NCBI RefSeq assembly: GCF_963082655.1
Contig: NC_081554.1
Span: forward strand, 61,045,373-61,109,372
DNA length: 64,000 bases
Reading direction: 5' to 3'
From: Stomoxys calcitrans
Taxonomy: Eukaryota > Arthropoda > Insecta > Diptera > Muscidae
The translations under genes and the position numbers were made by a program. Each line of letters opens with the position of its first letter. The first letter of the stretch is position 1. Under the pieces are notes generated by a model that made no database searches, was not told the origin of the DNA, and saw nothing but the letters and a program-made list of their open reading frames with translations. Shown here piece after piece: positions 20,884 through 32,645 of this stretch.

Positions 20884-21315
20884 TCGTCCGGCAGTTTCAA
20901 AGACATACTGATATTGAGTGCATCAGAGTAGACCCCCAATCCAGTCTCTGTCTCCATCTTGGAGCCATCTGCGTAGATCGAGGTATCATCCTCCTTCAGT
21001 ACACCATTCGCCCTCCATTCGACCCTCTTAGGAAATCGAAACGCGAATGCCCTTACTCCAGTTGGCACTGGTGCCAGATAGTCGGAAGTCCTCCTCAGTT
21101 CACTCTCCGTATCGATAACACCCAGAATCGAACTGTGGCCGCAACCATCCTCCTTCAGCATGCCGAGCTCCCTCAGTCTAAGCGCGACCCTGGCGGTGCA
21201 AATCCAAATAAAGACCCCAATGGGCTGCATATTCAGCACCGCCTCAGTGCCCCTGTGATCCCGACGAAGGCCAGTCTCTGGACCTTTTCGAACTCCCTCG
21301 CATGCGTCCTCTTCC

Positions 21316-22157
21316 CTACGGCATTTCACCATAGGCCAGTACTGGTCTCAAAATGGTCGTATACATCCAAAAAATCATCCTGGGACTCACCCCCCACTTC
21401 CTGCCGAACATCCTCCTGCAGGAGTAAAAAGCGCATAGTGCCCTACGGCTTCTTTTCTCGGAGTTCTTCTTCCAGGACAGTTTCCAATAGAGGACTATGC
21501 CTAGGTACTTCGCCTCTTTCGACAGCCACAGGATGACCCCGTCCAAGGAAGGGAGTCTGAACTCCGGTGTCTTAGATCTACGCGTAAAGAGCACTAGATC
21601 CTTCTTTCCTGCGTTGGTTCTCAACCCATTTCTGGTAGCCCATCGCGACAACCTCCTCAGTGACCCTTCCATGATCTCGCTGATCGTCGACATAAACTTG
21701 GACCAGCAGCACGACGTCGTCCGCATTAGCAATAATCTTCGTGCTGTCCTCACCAAGATTCATCAGAATTTCATCAACCAGGAGATTCCATAGAATCGGT
21801 TAGAACACCCCCCCTTGGGTCGTTCCTCTATTCACCCGCCTTCTGACCACACTATCTCCAAGGTTCGCATTAATAATCCTGCCATAAAGCATAATATTTG
21901 TCAATTGGGAGATTAAGGGTGAATCCCCGTGAGGTCCAGTACGGCGACTATCGCCCCTATCTCCACATTATTGAAGGCCGCCTTAATATCCAAGTGTAAT
22001 CCTTGGATATTGAGGGGGCCCCAAAGTGTAATCCTTCTGTCGGAGAAATGCCTCGACCTCCCGTATCACCTCGTGAAGGTCCGTCTCCACCGACCTGCCT
22101 TTGAGGTATGCGTATTGTGCCCCATTGAAGTTTTCCGACATCAATCCCCATCTCCCT
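21316..22157 (-). pseudogene. LINE family 3 reverse transcriptase part
   Basis: Several frames on the minus strand (notably 21756-21316 and 21763-21578) show AYLKGRSVETDLHEVIREVEA, the catalytic box as IANADDVVLLV (Asp-Asp kept, Tyr replaced by Asn), the thumb stretch AKYLGIVLYWKLSWKKN and TTILRPVLAYG. Frameshifts separate these parts, near 21750 and in the 21800s. The missing 5' half would have held the endonuclease and first RT motifs. Confidence 0.78.
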
Positions 22158-22450
22158 TGCAAGCCGCAATTTTTGTCCGATTTGAAATTTGCATGCGGTG
22201 CTCTGTTACGACTTCGAACTACGTTGCCAAATACAGTCTATATATATAAAGTCTATATATTTATAAAGGTCCCACATAAACCGATCTCCAGATTTGACTT
22301 CTTGAGTCCTTAAAAACCGAAATTTTTGTCTGATTTGGCTGAAATTTTGCACACGGTGTTCTGTTACGAATTCCAATAACTGTGCCCATTATGGTCCAAA
22401 TCAATCTATAACCTGTTATAGCCCCCACTAGTCTCTCGACCATCCCTGTT
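22158..22450 (+). mobile_element. mini-me subfamily C, continuation after LINE
   Basis: The unit gcaagccgcaatttttgtccgatttg resumes the array interrupted at 19798. A second unit follows (gatctccagatttgacttcttgag). No clear tail is present. Confidence 0.7.
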
Positions 22451-23330
22451 CGGTTTCTAGAAACTTTACTTGTTATACGCTTTTACTTGTTATATTCTAA
22501 GTCGATCTAGCCATGTCCTTCCATCTGTCAGACCTCTTGAAATTTTGCAAAAATACTTTTTATAGATGTACGTCATTGGAGATTGAGAATGGACCATACC
22601 GGTTCAGATTAGGATATAGTCCTCACATAAAGTGATCTCCGGTTTTGACTTCTTGGGCCCATAAAGGCCACAATTTTCATCCGATTTGGCTCAAATTTGG
22701 TCGTAGGGACGTACGTTTTGACTCTCTATTTCTGCTCCAAGTATGTTCCTAATCGTTCAGTAAACTGATACAGCCGATCCCCGGATTTTACTTCTTGAGC
22801 CCTTTGAAGCGCAATTGTCAACTAATTTGGATGTAATTTTGCACGGTATATTTTGTTATGACTTTCAACAACCATAAAAAAGTACAATCCAAATCGGTCC
22901 ATAATCTAGTAAAGCTTTCACATGAACCGATCTTTCGATTAGTTTCTACTGGAAGTTTAATTTTTTGCCTGATTTGGCAAAAATTACGTAAAGTGAGGTA
23001 CGTAAAGTAAGGTACGTAAAGTAAGGTACGTAAAGTAAGGTACGTAAAGTAAGGTACGTAAAGTAAGGTACGTAAAGTAAGGTACGTAAAGTAAGGTACG
23101 TAAAGTAATGTACGTAAAGTAAGGTACGTAAAGTAAGGTACGTAAAGTAAGGTACGTAAAGTAAGGTACGTAAAGTAAGGTGCGTAAAGTAAGGTACGTA
23201 AAGTAAGGTACGTCAAGTATACATGAGTTCTTTAACTCAGTTCATTTGTGTTAATTTGTATCACAATCCATGGTGGTGGGCGGCTTCCAAGAGTCGTCTC
23301 GCCCGAACTTGGCACATTCTTATTTGTTGA
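22451..23330 (+). mobile_element. mini-me-like element, partial, with minisatellite
   Basis: The head is eroded (ttctaagtcgatctagccatgtcc at 22496), three units follow, then a 14-bp minisatellite and a tail (ccatggtggtgggcggc, then cccgaacttggcacattcttatttgtt). Confidence 0.7.
22986..23220. repeat. 14-bp minisatellite, about 16-17 copies
   Basis: The unit ACGTAAAGTAAGGT is repeated with very few changes (first unit GTGAGGT, one TAATGT, one TGCGT, last CGTCAAG). It sits inside a mini-me unit directly after gcaaaaatt. Confidence 0.95.
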
Positions 23331-24105
23331 ACTGCTAATTGAACCGTTTTCAATAAAGTCAAATCTTGTTATATTCCAAACTCGACTGACATTTTCTTTA
23401 ACTCTATACTACAAACTTCTCTAAGAGAATTTGTTTCTCTTTTTATATTATTTAATATTTTTTTCTTCAAACACACATCGAAGTTGGCAGGCACATTCTA
23501 TGCTTAGCCTGAAGCAATATTATGTGGGTGTAAATGGGATTCTTTAAAAAGTTTATTTGAAAATATGTTCTTATTGCCACATTGAAACCTTGTAATAGCT
23601 AAAGGGTTCAAATCTCAACAAAAGTTTTCGAAAAAATAAACTTAACTTTGTTGGGTATTAGTTGAAGCTTTTATCTGTGGTGGTAATGAAATTTTATGTA
23701 GATTGTTGTTACACTATTAAAATGCCTTTTCATATGGCCATCAAAATGTAGCAAAAGCAAAATGGTGACAAAGTATTTGGTTAGTTCATCGAAGTGTACA
23801 TATTTATTAAAATTGTTATGTGAACATAAAAAAATGGCCTAAGGAAACATAAAGGGAATTTACCAAGGTATAGAGGGTTAAATCATTCAGTAACCCAGAA
23901 ATATCTTGGTTTTATATATACTCTTGATAATAAAACCCATTTGTCCACCAGAAGAAAGTGGGGCTAGTGAGATGGGAAAGCTAGAGAAAATTCAATACTG
24001 GTATTGAAAAAAATTAAACTATCGGACAACAAGCAAATCCCCCAACAAACAAGTTTCGGTCCAGGGTTAAAAAAGTTTGGGGTGCGATACCAGTCTGATG
24101 AGCTA
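23331..24105. other. non-coding, unique-looking DNA
   Basis: No repeat or reading frame that I can support. Confidence 0.55.
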
Positions 24106-24365
24106 AAGACTGTTTTTTTAATAGCTGTAGGAAAGTTTTTCAAAAAGAAATAAAAACATAAAATTCAGCAAAATGCATGATATCTTTATTTGAATCGATA
24201 TTATTTTATGAAAATATTGACCTTGACCAAGTCTCAAATGGTCCACCCGCTTAGTCCAATTCTGGCATACTCTTTCCAACATTTCGTCCGGTATATCACG
24301 AATAAATGCTTCAATGTTGGCTTCCAATATGTCAATTGAAGCGGGCTTGTCTGTATAGACATGAG
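24106..24365 (-). pseudogene. DD41D mariner transposase, C-terminal relic
   Basis: The minus strand reads DKPASID then EANIEAFIRDIPDEMLERVCQNWTKRVDHL, homologous to the C-terminus of the transposase at 49796-50143 (ALEDNISEEIRAIPAEMLEKVAQNWTFRMDHL). The left end, AAGACTGTTTTTTTAATAGCTG next to TA at 24104-24105, resembles that element's terminus. The remaining 5' part is lost at the junction with LINE family 1. It is a different, more diverged insertion than the 49-kb copy. Confidence 0.82.
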
Positions 24366-24498
24366 CTTAAACATAGGTTAGGTTGAAAAGAGGGTGCAGA
24401 TATTAAGCCGCCCCATGCCACTATGAACAAACACCTAAGCCAGTAATCGGCTTGTTGTGCGCTCTAAAAACTAGAAAGTAACCTCTAAAAAGAAAATT

Positions 24499-24975
24499 TT
24501 AAGTTAGAAATTCCGTGCTACTTACAAAATCCTTAATGGTTTTCAATACCACTCCCCTAAGTTGGTTCATGTCTGTTATTGTGTCTCCACCTATGTACCG
24601 GTATCTGTTGAACGCGAAAGCCGAGCAATGACAAAGGAAATGTTCTAATGTCTCATCATTTTCCCCGCATACCCTACACATGCTATCACTTGCCGCACCG
24701 ATTTCACATAAGTGAGCTCGTAGTCCTATGTGTCCCGTTATGGTACCAATAGCTATACTGACCTCCTTCTTACTTCCTTTCAGTAATAGCCTCGTCTTCC
24801 CACGATCTGGATCGCCCCATAAGATTTTCGCCGTCCTACCGACTGTTTCGCTGTTCCACAGTGTTGCATGCGCATTCGTCGCCCACTCCCTTAACTCGGA
24901 CTGCGTCGACCCGAAAGGCTTCGGCTTAACCAAGTTTATTGATCCATCCGTGTAACATGATCTTCCAGATGGCAA
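24499..24975 (-). pseudogene. LINE family 1 RNase H deletion and C-terminus
   Basis: The 158-codon frame starts SGRSCYTDGS (RNase H first Asp) but jumps directly to INLVKPKPFGSTQSELREWATNAHATLWNSETVGRTAKILW. Most of the RNase H domain, with the Glu, second and third Asp motifs, has been deleted in frame. The linker and zinc knuckle (CRVCGENDETLEHFLCHC) are intact, and the end is FVSSTEFLT. Confidence 0.82.
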
Positions 24976-25034
24976 TACTAGGGTTCCGTCAATTCAAGAC
25001 TGCGCCGATTGGCAGCAGTGCTTCGCACTCGACT

Positions 25035-26600
25035 TCAAGGTTCAGGTATCCGATCGAAAACCTCTTCCCTTCCTTCCATGTTTCTTATTGTCGCCTCGAT
25101 TATACCGCGATGGTATGAGCAGCTTCCATCCTCAATCCATTCTTCCATAGCCGCAGTGGCTGCCTCACACTTAATCTCTATGTCAATGGGTCGGATATCT
25201 AGAATAGTCTCCAGTGTTCTAATTGGCGTGGTCCTCATCGCTTCGCCTATGCCAAGACAACATGTTCTCTGAACCTGTTGTAGGGTTCTTATGTTGCACT
25301 CTTTTTTTCCCTAGCAGTCCACCAAACTACTGAGGCGTAAGTAAGTATTGGTCTAATCACGCTCCTGTAGAGCCAGTGGACTATCCTAGGATTCAGGCCC
25401 CATTTCGAGCCTACGGCCCATATACATAGTGCCTAATATCTGTGAGCCTCCTCAGTACGCTCCTGAATGTGCCACTTCCAATTCAGTTTCCTGTCCAAGA
25501 TCACACCTAAGTATTGGACCTTGTCAGATATCGAAATTGTTTTATGGAGGAAACGTGGTGCGTTAAATTGGCCCACCTTCGTCTTCCTCGTGAACGGGCA
25601 TATTTCAGTCTTCTCTGGGTTAGCATTGAGACTTCTGGGTCTAGCCCAGTCATATGCAAGACCCTTTTGGCCCTTCTGCATGGCTCGTTCGGAAACTTAC
25701 CCCTTAGACGTTTTATAACATCGTCTGCATAGCAGACGGGTTCAAATCCCTCCTCAGTCAGCATCCGTAATAGGTCATTTATGGTGGTCAACCATAGGAG
25801 TGGCGATATGTGACACTTCCAATTCAGTTTCCTGTCCAAGATCACACCTAAGAATTGGACCTTGTCAGATATCGAAATTGTTTTATGGAGGAAACGTGGT
25901 GCGTTTAATTGGCCCACCTTCGTCTTCCTCGTGAACAGGCATTTCTCAGACTTCTCTGGGTTAACATTGAGACCTCTGGGTCTAGCCCAGTCATATGCAA
26001 GACCCTTTCGGCCCTTGTGCATGGCTCGTTCGGATACTCACCCCTTAGAAGTATTATAACATCGTCTACGTAGCAGACGGGTTCAAATCCCTCCTCAGTC
26101 AGCATCCGTAATAGGTCATTTATAGGTCAACCATAGGAGTGGCGATAAAATACCCCCTGTGGCGTGCCCTGTGCTACTTTCTCCCTTATATTTATGCCAT
26201 GGGACACATAATTTATCCACCTATTCCTTAGCATATGGTTTATTCAGTCTCTAAGAATTGGGTCCACCCGGTACTGGCCTAAGGATTGGATCAGTGTGTC
26301 GGCCCGCACATTGTTAAAAGACCCCTCGATGTCAATGCATACCGCCAGTGTGTACGTTTTGGCATCGAAGGATTCTTCTGTTTTATGCACAACCTCGTGC
26401 AGGGCAGTCTCCACCGACCTTGCCTTGACATAGGCGTGCTGTTTGTATTTGAGCAGTTCGCTGGATGTCCTACTCTTTATCATGGTGTCCACAATACGTT
26501 CCATGGTTTTGAGTAGAAAGTACGTAAGGCTTACGGCTCTGTAGGCCTTTGGTGTCGCATAACTTGCCTTGTCGCGCTTGGGTATAAACACTACCCTTGC
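25035..26600 (-). pseudogene. LINE family 1 reverse transcriptase, with internal duplication
   Basis: Minus-strand frames give RAVSLTYFLLKTMERIVD, YVKARSVETALHEVVHKTEES, VCIDIEGSFNNVRADTLI, then two successive copies of the palm segment: the more upstream one reads CYVDDVIILLRG and the downstream one CYADDVIKRLRGK. Both catalytic Asp residues are present in each. The thumb (KVQYLGVILDRKLNWKWHI) and the AMRTTPIRTLETILDIRPIDIEIK region follow. The duplication, several frameshifts and stops kill the frame. Confidence 0.8.
25469..26150. repeat. 341-bp tandem duplication in LINE family 1 RT
   Basis: Copies begin at 25469 (gtgccacttccaattcag) and 25810 (gtgacacttccaattcag) and run through the region encoding KVQ(Y/F)LGVILDRKLNWK and the YADD box. 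They differ by a few percent, including YADD against YVDD. Confidence 0.9.
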
Positions 26601-26804
26601 CTCCTGCCAGGTTTTCGGAGTATATGCAAGTCCTAGGCACGCTGTGCAGATTTTGGCCAGACGAGGCGCCAGATAGTCTGCCTCTTTCTATAGTAACGGC
26701 GGAAATATTCCATCTGGACCGGGTGACTTAAATGGTTTAAAGCTCTTCAAGGATTCCTTCGCCATAAATTCCGTTATTATAAACTTTCGATCAACGTCAT
26801 TATT

Positions 26805-27397
26805 TCAAGATTCCGGTGTCGCCGTGAGTCCCTTCGTATCCTGTGGAAAATGGGTTTTCACCAAAAGCCTCAACATGTGCTCCGTTGTCTCTGCTCTCAT
26901 GTCGTCTACTTCAGTTTCAGTTTGGACATGAGTTTTTGAGAGAAACTTTTTTATCTTGGCGGCGTCATTAACGCTATCGACCTGTTCGCAGATAAGCTTC
27001 CAGGAAGCACGTGTAGCCGCTCTGGTGATCTTATTGTATTCCTTGAGCCGTGTGTAATACACATGCCAATAAACTTCCACTGCTTTACGACGTGCTCTGT
27101 TGAAAAGTCTGCGGACCTCTTTTCAATATTGCGAATCTTCCCGGTCATCTAGGGTTTTTCTTGTATTGATTTCCTTTCCCGAAGAGGACAACTATCTTTG
27201 AAGGACCCCACCAGTGCAGTCGTAATCCTGTTGACATTTTTGACGGCAATCTCTTCTATGCTTGGACAATCTAAATTATCTTGCCCAAGTCTCTTTCTGA
27301 CTAGTCTACCGAATTTTTTTTTCAACTTATTCAGGAAGCTTATCGCATTCGGCGCTGGCCGTGCTATTCTAAACCTAATGTAGCGACGGTCAAACAA
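26805..27397 (-). pseudogene. LINE family 1 linker between endonuclease and RT
   Basis: Minus frames 27397-27149 and 27080-26805 carry the basic segment RRYIRFRIARPAPN...LVRKRLG and EVYWHVYYTRLKEYNKITRAATRASWKLICEQVD, the same linker seen at 53190-53290 in another family 1 copy. A frame break separates the two parts near 27149. Confidence 0.7.
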
Positions 27398-27540
27398 AGA
27401 GTGTTACATGGAGACCCTCCAATCCTCAACCTCATCGATTAGATTTTCCTAACATATCGTCACAACTAATTCCTTCTCCCTAATCCTATTAAAAAAGGTA
27501 GCGGTGTTGCCAATATTAAGTGTTATTAGGTCGTTAGTCT

Positions 27541-27892
27541 TTAAAACACTGCCAGGACTTGGCCTCGCTTATTAGTGTTGGTACTATTCCACAAAATGTG
27601 GTGAGAGTTCGCATTGCACCCTATTAGTACCTTGTTTCCTATCTGTTTTGCTTTCCTCACCAGCCGTTGAAGCTCTAACGTGGGTGGCGGTGTCGGAGAG
27701 TCGAAAGGCAGATAAAGTGATGCCAGGTATGCTCCATCGTCTTCCTGTCTCACCACAACTCTGGGGAAAATATATAATCAAAATTTTTATGACAAATAAC
27801 GTAGGTTCTTGGCCGACTACCAGTGTTAGCATATGGTGGTTGATATGGTTCTGTCCAGAATCTTTGTTTCGGGTCTTCCATGGCTTGGACAT
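27541..27892 (-). pseudogene. LINE family 1 endonuclease remnant
   Basis: The minus frame 27756-27541 reads YLASLYLPFDSPTPPPTLELQRLVRKAK, then LIGCNANSHHILWNSTNTNKRGQ, matching the (G/I)DxNAHH..WGS region of LINE endonucleases. The catalytic Asp position is Asn here. An overlapping frame upstream (PWKTRNKDSGQNH) is the preceding endonuclease part, shifted out of register. Confidence 0.72.
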
Positions 27893-27895
27893 GAT

Positions 27896-28185
27896 TTGGA
27901 CTTTACTTAGTATAGTGAATAAAAGACATAACAGAGCACCACATGCGAAATTTCAGTCAAATCGGGTAAAAATTGCGGCTTGTAAAGGCTCAAGATAACA
28001 AATCGGGAGATAGGTTTATGTGGGAGCTATCTCAGGTCAAAGATCGATTTGGAGCGTACTTGGCACAGTCATTGGAAGTCGTAACAGAACACTATCTGCA
28101 AAACGTTAAGCCAAATTGGGCAAAAATTGCGTCTTCCAGGGGCTCAAGAATTCAAATCGGGATTTCGGGTTATCACTGCCACCGT
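27896..28185 (-). mobile_element. mini-me-like fragment
   Basis: Two partial units are present: gcgaaatttcagtcaaatcgggtaaaaattgcggc and gcaaaacgttaagccaaattgggcaaaaattgcg. Neither head nor tail is recognisable. Confidence 0.65.
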
Positions 28186-30189
28186 CCGACTTTTTCCGTA
28201 CCTTACTTTTTAAGCGTTTCTAGACTATGGTCATACTATTATATTTGGCTGTTTGCAATTTTGTAGCAATTTTAAATCTTCTTCAAAAAAATTGTCAATG
28301 ACATTATCTACGATGTATTTACTAAGCAAATCCTATCGAATATGAACAAAGCGGATGCTGTGACAATTGTGGCTAAATCAAAAAAGAGTGCAATCGAAAA
28401 AAAAATATTTAAAACATGCCCCGTATACACCTTAGGTGTAGGTAGCCAAGCTGGTGGCAATGAAGTTTTGCTTGCGCAAAGCCATAAAAACAAGCAGAAA
28501 CTCTAACTTACGTTGCTGCTCGATGTACAGTTTTTTGAATTGCTACGAAGGACCCATCGGTTAAAAGCAAACCAAGCGGTGGGAGTCCAAAACGGTTTAC
28601 AGATCTAAATGTTAAGATAATAAAAATGAAATTTAAATTATCTACAGAGAAAGATAGATAGAGTTAGATAGATAAAGATAGGCAGAGAGAGAGAGAGAGA
28701 GAGAGAGCCGGGTTAAAGGCCAGCAAACACACAAAAAGAAAATGTAATTAAAAACTTAATGGCAGCATTTTATTCAAAATGTTATGATTTTAAATATTTA
28801 AACTTGGCCTAATGAAAAAATTCAATTTTCAAGGGTCATCTAAGGTAACCCTAAGAAAACATTTGCAATTAATTTCCACCACTTTTCCCCCGTTACCCAG
28901 CACAATGGAACGGGCTGGCAATTTTGCCATTATGAGTGCTCTTCTAATGATGGTCACGTCTTGGCAAACATTCGTCCTTTTGTCTGTGGCAAAAAAGAAA
29001 TTGCCATATATGCCGTGCCTGTGGCCATAAGGCCTAGGGCTAACACAAAAAAAAAAAACAACAACCAAAAGAAAGAAAAAAACCTATTCAAATTGTAAAC
29101 CAACAAATATAACCGGAACATTTAGCATTGGTTTCCTCCAGGAAAATTTAAGGTTAACAATATGCTGGTTGCCATTTCTTTTGGCCTCTTTCATTCCCTT
29201 TCGCCTTGCTTAAACAAATACTAAAACACATTTAAACTATGCTCAAATATGGCAAAACACAACAGAATCCCAAAAAAAAAAAAACATACAAAAAAAGGAA
29301 ACAAAAAACGTGAATGAAAACCTCCGACTGCTTGAGCTGAAAGTTTCCATGCAAAACACCAACAACAGCAGCTGCAGTGGAAAACGAACAAAGTAGCGAA
29401 ACAAGCGGGTTTCCATGCTTTAGCTCTTGCTGCGTACTTGTCTTAATAACCCTAAGGCTAGAACGGAAACGGATACTGATGATAACATGCAAAGGCATAT
29501 CCTGTACATTTGTTTATCCTTAGCACCCAAGCCCCCTACATCCTTGCCCACTAACCTAAACTCTATGACTATGTATAAAAACACCCGCTCATAGATTTTG
29601 TGCTTCGTACTGTGAGACACATTGCTACAAAGTGTTAAGCAAAAGTACACAGAAACTCACGAATTGAGAAAATGAAATTTCTTTCTTTGCGCCACGTTGT
29701 TCGCAGAACTTCTTTTTGTGTTGGATAAACTATTTAAATTTAAATAAAAACAGACAACTAAGAAACTAACTTTGTTTTCTCGCTCTCTTTTTCTAAACTC
29801 AATGTAAACTCAAACTGACACAAAATTTAGTTAAAAATGAAGAAAATCTGTTTCATATTCCATAGCATACCTATGCCATGGGGTGTAACGAAAAATTTTT
29901 GATGGAAAATACCAATTTGTTTATATCTGAGCATGACAAGGATGTAGCCAGGAGGGGGCAGTCCTGCCCGAACCCAACCCACTCACACAAAATTCCTAAT
30001 TTTGAAATGTTAGCGAGTATATGTACTTAATATTGTTTTGTACTTTCAATATGCCCTCCCCCCCCCCCCCAAAAAAAAAAAAAAACCTGACTACCACCCT
30101 GTAGTATGATACGCATATTAGGGTTGCGTTTTTCACTTTCTCTACTTTTTTGGATTGGTTGATTTCTTGTCCGGTGAAACTTTTGGTAT
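28186..30189. other. non-coding, unique-looking DNA with simple repeats
   Basis: It contains a GATA/GAGA run (28645-28707, (GA)n at 28682-28707) and, near its end, a poly-C/poly-A junction (30056-30086). Small open frames here show no domains. Confidence 0.6.
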
Positions 30190-31000
30190 TTAGCTTTTTT
30201 GTACCCACCACCGAAGGATGCAACGAAATATTCATTTCCGACTCCATCTTATATATAAAATTCAATTTGTGTTTGTTTGTTCCGTACAGGCTTGTGTAGG
30301 TTGGTCTGGAAGAAAACATAGGCTATATAATTTTTTGATACCGGGAGGGGGCGGACCCTCCCCCTTACCCCAAAAGTACTACCCAAAAATAAAAGTTAAA
30401 CGATCGGGAAAATATGGGATTCAAATGAAAGGTATTCAAGAGTAGAGTACGAATTTCGTAATAAAAGTTGGGTCCAAGTACCTGGGGGGCCGCCCTAGCC
30501 CCAAAACCTCGTAAAATAGGTTTATTTGACGATCATGACAATATGGGACTCAAATGAAAGGTATTCGGGGTAGATTACGAATATGGTCAGGAAGAAGAAA
30601 TATGCTTTATAATTTTTTGATATCGGAAGGGGACAGACCCTCCCTGTCACCCCAAAAACACCACCCAAAATCACAAGTGGACCGATAAAGACATAAGGGA
30701 TATCAAATGAAAGGTATTGAAGGGTAGAAGACGAATATGACATTAAAAATTGTGTCCAAGTACCCAGGAAGTGGCTCTAACCAGAAAATGTCGAAAAATA
30801 GAGAAATTGGTCGTCCATATCAATTTGGGGCTTAAATGGAAGGTAATCGGGAGTACATTACGAATCTGGCATACAAATTCAAATCGAAGTGTAGGGGGTC
30901 ACGCCACCCCCTAAAAACTCTCTAAATGGGCATATGACTCGTCATGATTATATAAAAGTCGGTTTGTTTGTTTGTTCCGTAGAATCAAAACAAGTTAGAG
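30190..31000 (+). repeat. repeat family E, tandem units
   Basis: The head tttttgtacccaccaccgaagg and the phrase tttgtgtttgtttgttccgt are followed by at least four units, each containing atgggactcaaatgaaaggtattcgg and ggggcggaccctccc-type G/C-rich segments. Units in the opposite orientation occur at 48776-51058. The family is distinct in sequence from mini-me, but the head is similar. Confidence 0.7.
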
Positions 31001-31998
31001 TGTGTTAATTTCGGCAAGCCGAATCTTATATACCCTCCACCATGAATCGCATTTGTCGAGTTCTTTGTGCAGTATCTCTTTTTAGGCAAACACAGAATAA
31101 CGAATATGGACGGAGGAGGAGGTGGAGCTATATCATGTTATAGTCCGATTCGGGGCTCAAGAAGCAAAATCGGGAGATTTTGCTTCTTGATTCAGATCGT
31201 ATTAGACACGTATGTTGAAGGTCATGCGAGAAGCCGTTGTACAAAAGTTTTGCCAAATCGGATGAGAATTGCGCCCTCTAGAGACTCAAGAAATCAAGAT
31301 CCCAGATCGGTTATATGGCAGCTATATTAGATTATGTACCGATTTGCGCCCCACTTAACACAGTAATTGAAAGTCATAATAAAATACGTCATGCAAAATT
31401 TCAGCCAAATCGAATAGGAATTTCGCCCTCTAGAGGCTCAAGAAATCAAGATCCAAGATCGGTTTATATGGAAGCTATACCAGATTATGAACCGATTTGA
31501 ATCATACTTAACACAGTTAAGAAGTCAAGACCCAAGATCGGTTTATATGGCAGCTATATCAAAACATGGACCGATTTGAACCATACTTAGCGCAGTGGTT
31601 GGAAGTGATACCAAAACACCACGTGCTAAACTTCAGTCAAATTAGACGAGAATTGCGCCCTATAGAGGCTCAAGAAGTCAAGACCCAAGATCGGTTTATA
31701 TGGCAGCTATATCAAAACATAAACCAATTTGGCCAATTTACAATCCCAACCGACCCACGCTAATAAAAAGTATTTGTGGAAAATTTCAAGCTACTTTACT
31801 TTCGAAAGTTAGCGTGTTTTCGACACACAGACGGACGGACGGACAGGCGGACAGATGGACGGACGTGGCTAGATCCACTTAAAATGACATGACGATCAAG
31901 AATATATATACTTTATTGGGTCTCAGACGCATATTTCGAGGTGTTACAAACAGAATTACGAAATTAGTATACCCCCATCCTATGGTGGAGGGTATAAA
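31001..31998 (-). mobile_element. mini-me-like element, subfamily A
   Basis: The reversed tail is near the left end with a degraded hairpin (ttcggcaagccgaa, 31010-31023). About five units follow, then a microsatellite (acagacggacggacggacaggcgg at 31827-31865) and the reversed head (cccccatcctatggtggagggtataaaa). Confidence 0.8.
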
Positions 31999-32645
31999 AA
32001 TGGAGATATTAAACGGAAACTTTGCACAGATTCTTTTTTCCAACATAGAGCGATCTGCCGATTTAAGGTCTTAGACCCATAAAAGCCACATTTATTATCC
32101 GATTTTGCTGAAATTTGAGACATTGGTTGTGTTAGACCACTCGACGTTTTTCTTCAGTTTGGCCCAGATTTGGATATAGCTGCCATATAGACGAATCTCC
32201 CGATCTTAGGTCTTGAGCCTATAAGAAAGACGCATTTGTTATCCAATTTCGCTGAAATTTGATACAGTGTCTAATGTAAGGCTTTTTAACATCTGTGCCC
32301 TTTATGGTTTAGATCGTTCTATAGCTGGATATTGCTGCCATATATACAGATCTCCCGATTTTCGTCCTCGGACCTTAAAAGCATCGTTTTTTACCTGATT
32401 TCGCCGAAATGTTACACAGTGAGCTGTATTAGGCTCTACGACATCCGCGTTCAATATGGCTCCCTTGGGTCTATATTTGGATATCTTCCGATGTATGATC
32501 TTTGGTCCATAGAAGCGCATTTCTTATCCGATTTGCCTGAAATTTGGCATAGATACCTGTGTTAGGATTTTCGGCATCCGTACCAATGTATGTTTTAGAT
32601 CAGCCTATATTTGGATATATCTGCCGTATTAAACAGCTAGAATCC
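31999..32645 (+). mobile_element. mini-me subfamily D units
   Basis: Four units are present, with cccgatcttaggtcttgagcc and gctgaaatttg near 32200-32560. They begin directly at the head of the subfamily A element, as also happens at 52399, suggesting that the A element inserted into a D element. Confidence 0.65.

Larger units (their letters stand above)
19799..22157 (-). mobile_element. LINE family 3, RT to 3' end, broken
   Basis: A 2.36-kb 5'-truncated element within a mini-me unit (left side gagccctt, right side resumes gcaagccgcaattt). In minus-strand order it encodes the RT palm (YLKGRSVETDLHEVI, LHLDIKAAFNNV-like, ANADDVVLLV), the RT thumb, RNase H and a zinc knuckle, then a 3' UTR ending at the left with a TTAGGTTA tail. 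A direct duplication lies in the 3' UTR (19985-20245). It is GC-richer than the flanks. Confidence 0.85.
24370..27895 (-). mobile_element. LINE family 1, longest copy (endonuclease-RT-RNase H)
   Basis: The most complete family 1 copy in the window, about 3.5 kb. Read leftward from 27895, it has an endonuclease remnant, the pre-RT linker, the RT, RNase H, zinc knuckle and 3' UTR, and ends in the TTAGGTT-type tail at about 24376. The 5' end is cut at mini-me sequence near 27896. It carries a 341-bp tandem duplication in the RT and multiple stops, so it is inactive. Confidence 0.88.

Noticed and set aside
20363..21793. Plus-strand open frames over LINE family 3
   Set aside because: They are antisense to the RNase H and RT of the LINE; no domain in the plus-strand translation.
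22818..23216. 132-codon open frame with LRTLLYVPYFTY repeats
   Set aside because: It is the translation of the 14-bp minisatellite.
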